From positions 38,929,088 through 38,993,087 of the forward strand of contig NC_090945.1 of NCBI RefSeq assembly GCF_040807025.1: a DNA stretch of 64,000 nucleotides, written 5' to 3'. How positions within the stretch are numbered: position 1 is the first letter of the stretch; the number at the start of each line of letters is the position of its first letter. Below, piece by piece: positions 1 to 10,000 of this stretch. The notes beneath the pieces were generated by a model. The model searched no databases, was not told where the DNA came from, and was given only the letters and a program-made list of their open reading frames with translations. The stretch is from Struthio camelus. Lineage: Eukaryota; Chordata; Aves; Struthioniformes; Struthionidae. A program made the position numbers and the translations under genes.

Positions 1-1076
1 AAATTGAATTAACAGCTCATTCTCCCTTCTATGTTTAGCAGCCTTGTTAGAAATCAAGGTTTTAGAATTAACTCAACTTAAAATCCTTTAGAATCTGGGG
101 AGCAATTGCCAGGGGATCAAGTATTGCTTGGGACAGTTATTGATGCCACTGTAACTGAACTCCTAAACAGCAAAAGTCTGTATTTCAACTTGCAGATGGC
201 TTAGGGCACTCATCAACTCATGAAGAAGGGAAAAGATGAGACACTACTTGTGTGCTTCAGATTCTGCCTATCTGTAGTATCTGTGTAATCTCCATTCACC
301 CAATAGTTTTATTTATTTATTTAATGTTTACCTAAAACTCATTCCCTTTCAAGGGCTGTGTTATGAGTACAAGATGATGCCCATTTCCACCTCTTCTTTT
401 CCCTAGTAAAATTCTTCTCCTTTGACTCAGTAAACAGTAATTTGTGCTACGGAGGAAAAAAAAATCAACAGAAGGGATGGGGAGGCCATTTACGAGGTGC
501 CTGACTTTTTCCAGCTATTGAATAGCAACTGCAGGGGTGGAGGCTGGGTCTTTCTAGTTTTCTCAGGTTTACAGAGAAGTGTGTTGCAGTGAAAGGAACC
601 GAGCTGAGGCACATTAAGCCTCAGTTTTAGCACCTTAACCACAAGACAAGCTTTCTCTCTAGTTAAGTATGTGCATGAGTAACTTGATGAATAGGGGCCT
701 TGGATTTTCTCAGTAAACCTTCTCTGAAATATTACTTCATCTAGATAAGGGTAGTGACTGTGTTCCTCCCTAGTCCATTTTAAGACAGTTGTTTGAAAAC
801 TCAAAGCTTTTTCCTAAAGGCTTTCCCACCAAAGACTGACTGCAGCATCAGTATATATACATAGAAAATAAAACAGAAGTTGTTTTTTCTCCCCACATAA
901 AAGCTATTTTCTACCCGATCAAGAACCGAGGCTTGCTGCTCTCCATGGATGCACAGTTGTCTTGCCAGATGTAAATACCTAAGAGTATGTCATGATTGCC
1001 AACAGTTGCCTGAGAAAGATGGCTATCTTAAACCACCACAGCTCTAAAACTGCAGTCTTTCTGAAAAGCTACTCAC
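1..1076 (-). other. RNF175: RNF175 intron 3 (partial, runs off the left edge)
   Basis: This AT-rich stretch lies downstream (minus strand) of the exon that ends at 1077 with donor GTGAGT. I looked on the minus strand for the next family exon, which should encode the segment starting VTLLQMWVVPLYF, and did not find it. The remaining RNF175 exons therefore lie beyond the left edge. A minus-strand open frame of about 100 codons near 490-804 has no recognisable similarity and is treated as chance. Nothing else is supported. Confidence 0.6.
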
Positions 1077-1217
1077 ATTGTATGACTGACAGTGTCTTTG
1101 CTTCCACTGAATAAGTATAATCCGGGCAACAATCAAGGTTGCAATGAGAATAAGAATTATTTCCATAAGCATGATTCATGACTATGGTGCTTTGCATGCA
1201 TTTTCTGATGTTGGAAC
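1077..1217 (-). CDS. RNF175: RNF175 exon 3, first transmembrane segment, with a 1-nt frameshift
   Basis: RNF175 and its paralogue RNF121 are multi-pass membrane RING-finger proteins of the ER/Golgi system. On the minus strand the exon has a good acceptor (TTTTCAG before 1217) and donor (GTGAGT at 1076-1071). Read after the AA left by exon 2, it gives KFQHQKMHAKHHSHES. After a shift of one base near 1173 it continues MLMEIILILIATL, then IVARIILIQWKQRHCQSYN. From memory, this lines up residue by residue with the RNF121/RNF175 N-terminus (HAKH.GHE..H.EM, hydrophobic segment, QWKQRH..SYN). The exon is 141 nt, whereas an intact frame needs 142. The uncorrected frame stops at TAA within 12 nt. The hydrophobic run is transmembrane segment 1, with an arginine where I recall glutamine. 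Proximity to SFRP2 favours RNF175 over RNF121. The exon identity is strong; whether the frameshift is real or a sequence error is open. Confidence 0.82.
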
Positions 1218-1243
1218 CTGAAAAGAAAATATACACACTATTT

Positions 1244-1260
1244 AAAAAAAAAAAAAAAAA
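1244..1260. repeat. A17 homopolymer beside the RNF175 exon 3 acceptor
   Basis: Seventeen consecutive A on the plus strand read as T17 on the sense strand, a short distance upstream of the acceptor. It may contribute to the polypyrimidine signal. Such runs vary in length between individuals and are error-prone in sequencing. Confidence 0.85.
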
Positions 1261-1688
1261 TTGGATTGCTTTATTGACCCTAGAGGTGACAGTGAGCCTA
1301 TGGGTGTGCGGTTATTTGCAAGGAAATGTGCTAGTGTAGTTGTGCATGAAGGCACCAAATAAAAAGTCAGACAATAATACTCCCTCTTTATAACCGGAAC
1401 TGTTATCCTGAAAAGAAAATGTGAAGTAAATTTATGAGCAGAGAAGGACATCTCTTTTGGTGTTTTTTTTTTTCCCCCTAGTGACTTGGTCCTGAACAGA
1501 AATGTAGCCACAAACACACAATTCCTGTAAATTTTAAGGAGAAATTTCAGATCAGCAGATCTGAGCTCTGCATGCTCTTTTCAGTCCAAGCAAAATGCAA
1601 ACTCAAAAGAGATTACACCCTGTTTTAGCTTCCTTCCCTATAAAGTGAGGATCATAACTGACTCTTCCTTCTAGAGTTAATGAGAGTT

Positions 1689-2243
1689 GGGAGGTGATCC
1701 TGCCCCTCTACTCAGCCCTGGTGAGGCCACATCTGGAGTGCCGGGTCCTGTTCTCGGCTCCCCAGTACAAGACAGACATGGAGCTACTGCAGTGAGTCCA
1801 GCAAAGGCCTATTAAGACAACGAAGGGACTAGGGCATCTCCCTTATGAGGAAAGGCTGAGAGAGCTGGGACTCTTCTGCCTGGAGAAGACAAGACTGAGA
1901 GGCGATCTCATCAATGCGTACAAGTATCTGAAGGGAGGGTGTCCAGAGGATGGGGCCAGACTCTTCTCCGTGGTGCCCAGCGACAGGACGAGAGGCAACG
2001 GGCACAAACTGAAACACAGGCAGTTCTGCCTGAACATGAGGAAAAACTTCTTTGCTGTGAGGGTGACAGAGCACTGGAACGGGTTGCCCAGAGAGGTTGT
2101 GGAGTCTCCTTCCCCGGAGATACTCAAAAGCCATCTGGACACAACCCTGGGCAACGTGCTCTAGGTGACCCTGCATGAGCAGGACTAGACTATCTCCAGA
2201 GGTCCCTTCCAACCTCAACCATTCTGTGACTCTGATTCTCTGA
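1689..2243 (+). mobile_element. CR1 LINE, 5'-truncated young copy (copy A)
   Basis: This is the 3' end of a CR1 non-LTR retrotransposon in sense orientation. It carries the C-terminal part of the ORF2 reverse-transcriptase polyprotein (frames reading [43 protein letters not shown] and [13 protein letters not shown]), ending at TAG 2162-2164. A short 3' UTR follows, with the typical terminal text CCTTCCAACCTCAACCATTCTGTGA. An in-frame TGA sits at 1794-1796, so the copy cannot make a complete protein. It is nearly identical to the inverted copy at 9262-10000, apart from about 8 bases (GGGGTTGG) missing near 2187. It lies inside RNF175 intron 2, antisense to the gene. The 5' end is truncated, as is usual for CR1. 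Confidence 0.93.
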
Positions 2244-3919
2244 GCCACCAAGAAAGAGAGGGATACACTGGCAGCTGTTAATTGTTCTCCTTCACAACTA
2301 AAGCTGAGTAAATATCTGTGTTAGGGTCTCATGTCCCTGCAGTGAGAATCTTGAGATCTTGGTCTGAGCTCGACTCCAATGAACCTGGATCTTGATTTTG
2401 CTGTGATGTGGAGCTTCCATGGGTGTGCCTGAATGTCAGGACTCAACAGCACCTCCTAGCTTCTAGATCTGAGTATGCCCCAAATGTGTTCTGAAATGAT
2501 GCTAAAGTAAGAGATAGGAACGGTCTGTCTCCCTTCCCTTTCCATGCTCTTCCTATGGGAAGAAGCACCCCACACATGGGTTGGATGGGAGCTGCAGCAT
2601 GTTCTGGTTGATCCCTGCCCTGGACAACTTTCAGATTAAGACCTTGTGTTATGCTGGCTGATGTGCACCAGCTACTCTATTCAGACATAGCCTGAACGTA
2701 AACTAGTCTGGATCCAGGTTTGAGCAAGGAACTATATGAGCCTGAAACTATTTTTCATTGCCAGTACCTGTTATCCTTGCCAAACTCTGAACCCAATTAA
2801 AACTTTAAACTTTGCAAAAATGTGCGTATAGATTTAAAATCTGTTCCTGTTTCCCATTCAAATAATGTAGCTCTTCAGAGGCAAAAGTACAACAGTTGTC
2901 ACGCTTTTTTCCATTTAAAAAGAAATGGCTACTTGATTGCTGCTTAGCGCAGATGATACAGAACCGGAGTAGGTACTGATAGCAGTGCCAAACATGTCAT
3001 CTCAGTGTTATTTAAGTACCACTGAGAAGTTTATTCTGCCTTTACGGCTCCCATCTCTCCCAACTTGAAATACACCTCTTTACTATTTAGTTTTCCTAAA
3101 TCTAAATGGACACCAAACCAAGAATGCAGTAGATTTTCTAGAAATCCAGATTTCTTTCCTGCTTCCTTGCAAAAACAGCAGTCAGAGACAACTTTCAGAG
3201 AGGGAAGAAGTTGTTAAATATAATTGTTGAGGTGTAATCAGTAGCTTGTGGTCATGCAACAAAAACTTTTTTTACCACATGCACATACTGAATCTATGTA
3301 ACTCAAAAGAATAGAAGAATTGCTCTACTTTGCATTAAATATTATGAAGTAGCATGTAAATGTGATGTACTTGGTGTCTTCCATGCTGAAATCAAGTGCT
3401 CTGCTCTTAGGGTGCCCCCTTATGGGCAATGCATTGGAGCTGGCCTCACTACAGGCACACTGGGAGGATGGCCCTCTGAGCTAAGGGCGGAGATCCATAT
3501 TCAGTGTTATGTACATATACAGCTTAAGATAGCATAATTAAAATCCATTATAAGGAATGAGTAGGAGGGAACAGTGAGACAATTGTTTGTTTATTTTTTT
3601 TATCCAAACAGAAATTAAAATCATTGGTAACAGACTGTTTCTTTATATTAGACTTGCATGGAGAGGAAGCATTGTATTTATTGTACCTAAAGGAAAACGG
3701 TATATTACAACAGCAATCTCTGTAACGACAGATATAAAGCTGTTTGCTATTCTGTTTTGCTGGGGAACTGATTAAACTGACAGAATAAAATGGCAGTAAA
3801 ACTTTTCAAAACAAAATTCTTTACTATTCTGTGAATAAATGTTAAAGGTTTCTGGTATCACTATTAAATGTACAACTCATTTATCAAAACATTTGCTAGC
3901 AATATGTAAATTGACTTAC

Positions 3920-3954
3920 TTCCATTGTTCTTCTGTTGACAATAAATCATTTGC
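3920..3954 (-). CDS. RNF175: RNF175 exon 2 (35 nt)
   Basis: On the minus strand an acceptor (GTGTTTCAG-like, ending at 3955) precedes 35 nt encoding ANDLLSTEEQW plus two bases of a lysine codon, followed by the strong donor GTAAGT. The LS.EEQW motif corresponds to LSPEEQW in RNF121 and LSAEDTW in human RNF175 (recalled), at exactly the expected place before the transmembrane exon. The two leftover bases AA join the first G of the next exon to give AAG (Lys), so the reading phase is consistent across the 2.7-kb intron. The exon starts in phase 0, so exon 1 must end on a complete codon. Its small size explains why open-frame scanning misses it. Confidence 0.78.
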
Positions 3955-4113
3955 CTGAAACACACAAAACACATAACTTCATGGTGAGCAACAACCATAT
4001 GGGTTTTCTTCTTTTAACCCTCACCACACCTTTCACTATGAGTTGTGGGATGTGGACATATATTCTGCAGTTCTGCAGGTTCCCTCTTTCCTGGATGCTC
4101 CTTAGGAACCTAC

Positions 4114-4137
4114 TTTTTTTTTTTTTTTTTTTTTTTT
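4114..4137. repeat. T24 homopolymer
   Basis: Twenty-four consecutive T within the putative RNF175 intron 1. No associated retroposon body was recognised on either side. Confidence 0.85.
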
Positions 4138-4261
4138 AAATCAGGACCATGATTGCAAAATTTCAATTTCTACTATTTAGAGAGGGTGTAGTTATTGAAC
4201 TCTCTTTGGATGACTAGGCAGTGTAGACTATAACATACTATAAGTTTCTGCTGTTACAGTT

Positions 4262-4412
4262 TAACTGAAGTTGGAAGGGACATTTGGTAATTATCTGGTC
4301 CAACCACCTGCAAAACAGGGCCGGTCTAAGTTACACCAGATTGCTCAGGGCCATATCCAGTTGAATGATGAGTATCTCTGGATGGAGATTCCACCACCTC
4401 TCTGGGCCTCTT
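4262..4412 (-). mobile_element. CR1 LINE 3' fragment, old
   Basis: The plus strand reads like the reverse complement of a CR1 3' end: GAAGTTGGAAGGGACATTTG, then TCTGGTCCAACCACCTGC, then GAGTATCTCTGGATGGAGATTCC and CACCACCTCTCTGGGC. Many substitutions and small gaps compared with the young copies indicate an old insertion. The boundaries are approximate. Confidence 0.8.
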
Positions 4413-4599
4413 GTAGTAGTAAATACCCTTTTTTTTCAATCCATAGGGACAAAGTAACTGTAACAAAACTAGTAAGCTGATGTTTAAACTAAATGTATTC
4501 CACACATCAATATAGAGGTCTAATCTTAGTGGCTACTCTAACCAGACAGCTGTACTGGTGCACTGTGAAGTCTGGCACTGGTGACCCCCCTGTCCCTCT

Positions 4600-4630
4600 C
4601 CCCCCCCCCCCCCCAAAAAAAAAAAAAAAA
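4600..4630. repeat. C15 followed by A16
   Basis: A C15 run is immediately followed by an A16 run. The minus strand is T16G15. The tract is likely unstable and may be a site of assembly error. Confidence 0.85.
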
Positions 4631-7079
4631 CAACACCTCTGAAAAGAGAAATGCAGGAGTACTTGGTGAAGTGTCAAGGCAATATAACACAACAGGCACT
4701 TTTTGTTCTGAACTGTTCTGTCTAGAAAGCTCATTATCAAAGATGCTGTTCCTTTTTATTTTCCTTCAAACTCTTCTGATTCAGAATATAAAACCTGCAG
4801 ATCTTCCATGACAATTCTAAGACTCAAAGGGATATATTTTCCCTGTTTTCATAAATGTTTGCTGTTTTTCATTTGGAACATTGTACTGTGAACATTTAAT
4901 TTTGCTGATATAACTGCGGTGTCAAGTGGTCACTTTATGTTGGTCTTTGCCATTTATGTCTCAGCCCTATGGGTAGTGTATCCCTGTATCTTTCTTCAAG
5001 TAGAGAGGGATATAACTTTAGAATCTGCCTTAAGAAAGTGAGGCCCTTTGTACTCGCCTAAGAGAGGAACTGTGAATCTGAGTCACCATTCACTTGAAGG
5101 AGTATATTTTTGGAACTTTTGAAGTACTAAAAGATACAGCTGCACCTAAACAGAAGCTTCAAATGCACCTAGAAGCCCAAAACTGCTTCCTCATCTCCTT
5201 TTGCACTACTTTCTGACAGAAAGAGGTATGAGGCAATTGGATCCTGCTACCTCATCTGTGGAGGACATAAGAATGACCTCATTCTCATAAGGGAATAAGA
5301 TGAAGAAAGAAAAAAATCTTCATTACACCTTTGCAAAATTCAAGTAAAAGCTTTGATGTTCTAGTCTTAACCAGCAAAAGCCTTAAAAAACTGAGATCTG
5401 ATTTTGTAGTTCATATATGCTAAGGTACTATTATAAAAGTACTGAACAGCACATCCACAAACTTTTATCTCATAAGAAGTTAGCAAAACCAAGCTAAACT
5501 GCAACAATTACAATATATAGCTCAAACTAGAAAAGCGTTTGAATTGACACTGTGCTATTTATTTGTTTACCAGCGAAGTAACTGATAACTTTCAAATCCT
5601 GAAAATGGATTCCTCTTGCTAATCACGCTTGATTTGTTGTCACTATGTAAGAAGACTGGAAATATGTTTGGGATCTTTAAGATCTCAAATTTCTCAACAT
5701 TGCACAAAGTAACATTTTGACTTAGTAGCAAGCTATGGCCCATTTAAGAGGAAGGATAGTAAGACTGAAAAATAAACATAATTTTATTTCAAAGAAGGCA
5801 GATCACTTGCCAGTATGTCATTGTACTCTACTAGCATACTTATTTCCCCTTTTTTAAAGTAGGGATGAACTTAGGCCAAGTATTGAATTTCTTCAACGTG
5901 TACTGATTAAGACACCTTTCTTTAAGTATTAGCTCATCTCCATCAGAATTTTGGACATGGCAATGGTTAAAAAATAAAAATAAAATTACAGTCCACAGGC
6001 TAAACAGAGGTTTTACCTTTATTTTAGATGGCTCACAGCCAAATGAATCTTTGTATCTCCAGACTTTCTTCCCTCGTGAATCTCTGATTGCTCCCCTCCT
6101 CCCCTAAGGAGGCAGTGATGGCTTAGTGATCAAGGATGCCCTGTATTATGGGGCTGTTCTGCATGAGGTGATGACTGGAGCAGCAGGTGAAGGTTGTCCC
6201 AACAAAGCAGCCAGGAAGAGGTTTGTCTGAAGGTGGACATGAGCAAGTAAGGAAAGTGCCATGAGATGCTGGTATCTAGGTGGCGCAGTCTGTGGCGCAG
6301 GGACTGGGAGGATGAAGAACCAAGTGATTTATGTGAGGAATCACAGTGCGGCGTTTTGATGGTGGCCATGGAGAAATACTCTTAAATACAGGCAAATACT
6401 ACACGGCAGGATGGGGGCACTGCACATGGAGCAGTGCTGTGCACCAGCGGGATGCCAGGTGCTGGCTGTGAAGTTTGCGTAGGCGAAGCACGGAGCAGGG
6501 GTGGGGCAGTGCTGTGTGGCATGGCAGCAAGGGAACGTATTGTGGATGCTGGCAACTGGTGAATACAGTTTTAACGTGTGGACAGACTAAGGTATCTGAA
6601 AGGTGCACTTGGCCCCTAGGAAAAGGACAAACTAAGGTTTCTTAGCCAGCTATGGACCATGACATCCAGGTGGAGTGGATGATAGCAGCCTCAGTGATCA
6701 GCGTGGCAGCTGGAATGGGCTTTCCTTCCCTTAGGAAAGCATCTCCTTAGTAATGACAAACCAGTACCAGGCAAAAAAGTTTTTGCCATAAATGCAAAAC
6801 TCCTTTCTAAATGCAGCAGCCATCAGCAGCAGATGGGGATAAAGGTTAGGTGCCATTTGTCCAGCCATGGCCTCTGTTTTGGCTGTTGGGTAAAACGTGC
6901 TTGCTAATGAAGTGTCAACTAATGTTATTCACTTAAAACTGGACAGCACCGAGCAAGAAAATAACCTTGGCTTAAAAGGGTTGGCAGACTGGCTTTTATC
7001 TGGGTAGAATACAACCTTCAGAGTAGACAAGCAGATGTCAAGATGTGCACTTTTAATTCCCCCAGCTGGATGACCGAGT

Positions 7080-7520
7080 GGCTGGGAAGAGCAGTTGCCC
7101 CCGTCCCCTGGGGCAGGGGGTCTGGGGCTAGGTTTATGGCCTCGCCTTTTTCCTCCCCTCTCCCGCAAGGCAAGGTGACGGTGCTGAAATGGCTGCTGCC
7201 TCCCCTCCCCTTCCCCCCCCCACCCCCCCCCGCGGCGCTGCCGCGCGTGCCACCAACTGCCGCCACCAACCGCCGCCTCCCGCCCGTCTCGCGCCCTTCC
7301 CCGCCCCCTCCCCTGTTCGGCCCCGCCGCTACCTGTCGCCGCGGCCATGGCTGTCCCCGGGCGGGGGGCGGCCGCCATTTGGCGGTGCCGCGGCGGGGCG
7401 CGGGGAAGGGGCCCGGCGGGAAAGGCTCGGTGAAGCGTGTGGCCGGTCGCTGGCCCGCCGCAGCCGCTGTGCTTGGCAGCCGCGGGGAGGGCATGCCTCT
7501 CTAGACGGCCCCACCGTTCA
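7080..7520 (-). promoter_or_regulatory. RNF175: CpG island, probable RNF175 promoter and first exon
   Basis: The stretch is very GC-rich and CpG-dense compared with its flanks, as expected of a constitutive vertebrate promoter. On the minus strand, candidate starts ATG at 7378 and 7348 read MAAAPRPGTAMAAAT and are followed by a donor-like CAG/GTAGCG at 7333/7332. The recalled human protein begins MAAGTAARK, a loose resemblance. However, that frame would leave exon 1 one base into a codon, while exon 2 needs a complete codon. The frame in phase at that donor opens at 7494 with a proline/arginine-rich sequence that I do not recognise. A weaker in-phase donor (GCG/GTTGGT near 7270) would also serve. 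I support the island and its assignment to RNF175, but not an exact exon 1. Confidence 0.6.
7201..7231 (-). repeat. G-rich run in the CpG island (G-quadruplex candidate)
   Basis: The plus strand is almost pure C with single A and T interruptions. The minus strand has several runs of four to nine G separated by one or two bases, compatible with a G-quadruplex on the RNF175 sense strand. Folding is inferred only. Confidence 0.55.
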
Positions 7521-7529
7521 AAGCGATCG

Positions 7530-9261
7530 CCCCCTGCCCAAGCCACGACGAGCGGTTATACAAAACACAGGCCAAACTCAAGGGTTAAGCTTTTGGCTTT
7601 TGTATTTTTTTTAAGCGTTCAGTGGTGTTGCACTCGCCAGTTTGGGACCCCACAGTAACGTGCACAGTCTTTAAAAGAGGGTTTTTTTTCCACTGGCTCC
7701 CATGTTTCTGACGTGCTGGAGAGAGATGGTGAGCTCTGAGGGGAAAACGGCCTTCGACAGCACCCGCAGGGTGGTCTGCTCTGCGATGTGAGCTGCCTTT
7801 GGCTGGACGTGCTGCTCAGCACGTGCCACCATTGCGGCCTTCACTCCACCCAGCGCAATGGGAACCTGGCCACTTCAGGCGTTGCTAAAACTACACTTGG
7901 CCCATCCTCTGGAGAAGAGAAAAACCCCAGTGCGGCCACAGTGAATAACGCCTTTTCCATGTGGGCGATCTCAGGTGTATGGGTGCAGGTGACCAGGGCT
8001 GGGCTCCCACCTGGGCAGTCCTGGCGCCTCAGCCCCTGACTGTGGGGACGAAGAAAGGCCCTGCTCTGCCCACAACAGCGCCAGGGACCTCTGTAAAACT
8101 CGGCCGGAGGCAGCAAGCCTCACCAAAATTCTCAGGTTGCTCAGTATTCACAAGCGTGGCACACCGCTCAAAATCTCTCAGAGCAATGGCAAATTGAACG
8201 CAGAGCTGCCAGCTGCGCTGGGCAGCGAAGCGCGGAGCCAGGGCCAAGGCGGTGGCGGAGGGGCGAGTTCAAGTGCAGGAGCTGCTCAGTGCAGATGTGA
8301 CGGGAGGAAAAAAAGATTTGACAGAGTATTTATATATTCATCTGGTTTGCTTATTTGCTCCCTTCCTTCTCTCCCACAAGTGCTGGAAGACCAAGCACCA
8401 GATTTTTTTTGCAGGACGTTTTAATAAAGCCTGGGTTAGCGTCTCCCTTCTTCCCTAGCCCTCAGCAACGGTCACAGCCGTCGCTCTTTCTGCCCTCTGT
8501 TTGCCAGTGAGGACGCATGGCCATACTGCCTGGGTGGCAGCAACAGCATATAGGACTGGGGCAGTATTTGCACCCTTTTGGTGCTTGTGGGATGTTTCAG
8601 TTGTGCCGTTCAGTTATGGTGGCTTAACAAATCAGTCCCTGCTAACTGGCTGACTCCCCTGTTGGAGGGTAAAGCATGCTGAAAAATTGATGCTGTAGCC
8701 TCCTTGTCTTGCTTTATTGGATGGGCTAAAAGTGCATACAATGACAGCTCTGAACAGCTTACCGGTAGTAACTTGTACAGTCACCTTCAGCTTTCTTTAA
8801 AAATCCTGTTTAAGTGTGCTCTCATTGTTTTCATTATTTCATTAGGATTTTGCCCACAGTGACAAGTGCTGGCATCCAAACTGAACCCTGCCTGTGGGAC
8901 CTGTACAGTCTTTGGGGCAATGTTCAGGGGATGTTGCATGGCTGTGCAGCTCCTGGTATGTGCATGAATAACTGCTACAATCATATAATTACTTAATATC
9001 AGCCATTGGTGGGAGGGAATGGCCTTATCTAGAGATGATGGTGGATTCTGACTTCCGTGGGAGTATAATTTTTTTTTAATTTAAAAACATACATGTTTTA
9101 ACACAGTGGGTTACATTTCATAATTTGATGCAGTTTCATTATATAGCTTCCATATTGGCCATTCACCACAGAACATGCATCAAAACCATCAAAATATGCT
9201 TAAAACACTACAAAGTGTTCCACTCTAAGAGCAGTGGCATAGTATATCTAAGTGCCCTTTA
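7530..9261. other. Intergenic, left of CR1 copy B
   Basis: Moderately GC-rich DNA from 7530 to 8300 grades into AT-rich sequence. Several overlapping open frames on both strands (about 60-95 codons) have no recognisable similarity, no convincing start context and no splice structure, and are treated as chance. No gene or RNA is recognised here. Confidence 0.5.
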
Positions 9262-10000
9262 AAATCACAGAGTCACAGAATGGTTGAGGTTGGAAGGGAC
9301 CTCTGGAGATAGTCTGGTCCAACCCCCCTGCTCATGCAGGGTCACCTAGAGCACGTTGCCCAGGGTTGTGTCCAGATGGCTTTTGAGTATCTCCGGGGAA
9401 GGAGACTCCACAACCTCTCTGGGCAACCCGTTCCAGTGCTCTGTCACCCTCACAGCAAAGAAGTTTTTCCTCATGTTCAGGCAGAACTGCCTGTGTTTCA
9501 GTTTGTGCCCGTTGCCTCTCGTCCTGTCGCTGGGCACCACGGAGAAGAGTCTGGCCCCATCCTCTGGACACCCTCCCTTCAGATACTTGTACGCATTGAT
9601 GAGATCGCCTCTCAGTCTTGTCTTCTCCAGGCAGAAGAGTCCCAGCTCTCTCAGCCTTTCCTCATAAGGGAGATGCCCTAGTCCCTTCGTTGTCTTAATA
9701 GGCCTTTGCTGGACTCACTGCAGTAGCTCCATGTCTGTCTTGTACTGGGGAGCCGAGAACGGGACCCGGCACTCCAGATGTGGCCTCACCAGGGCTGAGT
9801 AGAGGGGCAGGATCACCTCCCTTGACCTGCTGGCAATGTTCTTCCTAATGCAATCCAGGACACCATTGGCCTTTTTTGCCACAAGGGCACATTGCTGATT
9901 CGTGTTCAACTTGTTGTCTACCAGGACCCCCAGGTCCTTCTCCACAGAGCTGCTTTCCAGCAGGTCAACCCCCAGCAATAGAATCTCTTCTTGCAAAAGT
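9262..10000 (-). mobile_element. CR1 LINE, 5'-truncated young copy (copy B)
   Basis: This is the same CR1 subfamily as copy A but on the minus strand, with about 200 bases more at its 5' side. The extra part encodes ORF2 text such as [17 protein letters not shown] and [19 protein letters not shown]. The 3' end lies at the left (AATCACAGAGTCACAGAATGG on the plus strand), and the right edge is near 9998-10002. It shares with copy A the in-frame TGA after MELLQ, as well as the downstream protein frames, which are identical over 64 codons. The copy is dead because of the stop and truncation, but young judging by the near-identity. Confidence 0.93.

Larger units (their letters stand above)
1218..3919 (-). 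other. RNF175: RNF175 intron 2
   Basis: This 2.7-kb intron lies between the 35-nt exon (donor GTAAGT at 3919-3914) and the transmembrane exon (acceptor at 1218-1219). It contains an A17 run at 1244-1260, which is a poly-T tract 26-42 nt upstream of the acceptor on the sense strand. It also holds a young CR1 fragment at 1689-2243. The remainder is unremarkable AT-rich sequence in which I see no other exon. Confidence 0.7.
3955..7332 (-). other. RNF175: RNF175 intron 1 (putative)
   Basis: This is the stretch between the 35-nt exon and the CpG island taken as the RNF175 promoter. It holds a T24 run (4114-4137), an old CR1 fragment (about 4262-4412), a C15/A16 run (4600-4630) and otherwise ordinary AT-rich DNA that becomes GC-richer from about 6100. 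The right boundary depends on the unproven exon 1 donor at 7332-7331. Confidence 0.45.

Noticed and set aside
1-1074. Search for RNF175 exon 4
   Set aside because: No sequence encoding the VTLLQMWVVPLYF-type segment was found on the minus strand, so it should lie outside the window.
1829-2251. Open frames on both strands at 1829-2251 and 9332-9996
   Set aside because: All are parts or antisense shadows of CR1 ORF2 sequence, not host genes.
6929-7614. Long proline/arginine/glycine-rich open frames on both strands
   Set aside because: They arise from the GC-rich CpG island, where stop codons are rare. No domain is seen and the frames overlap in several phases.
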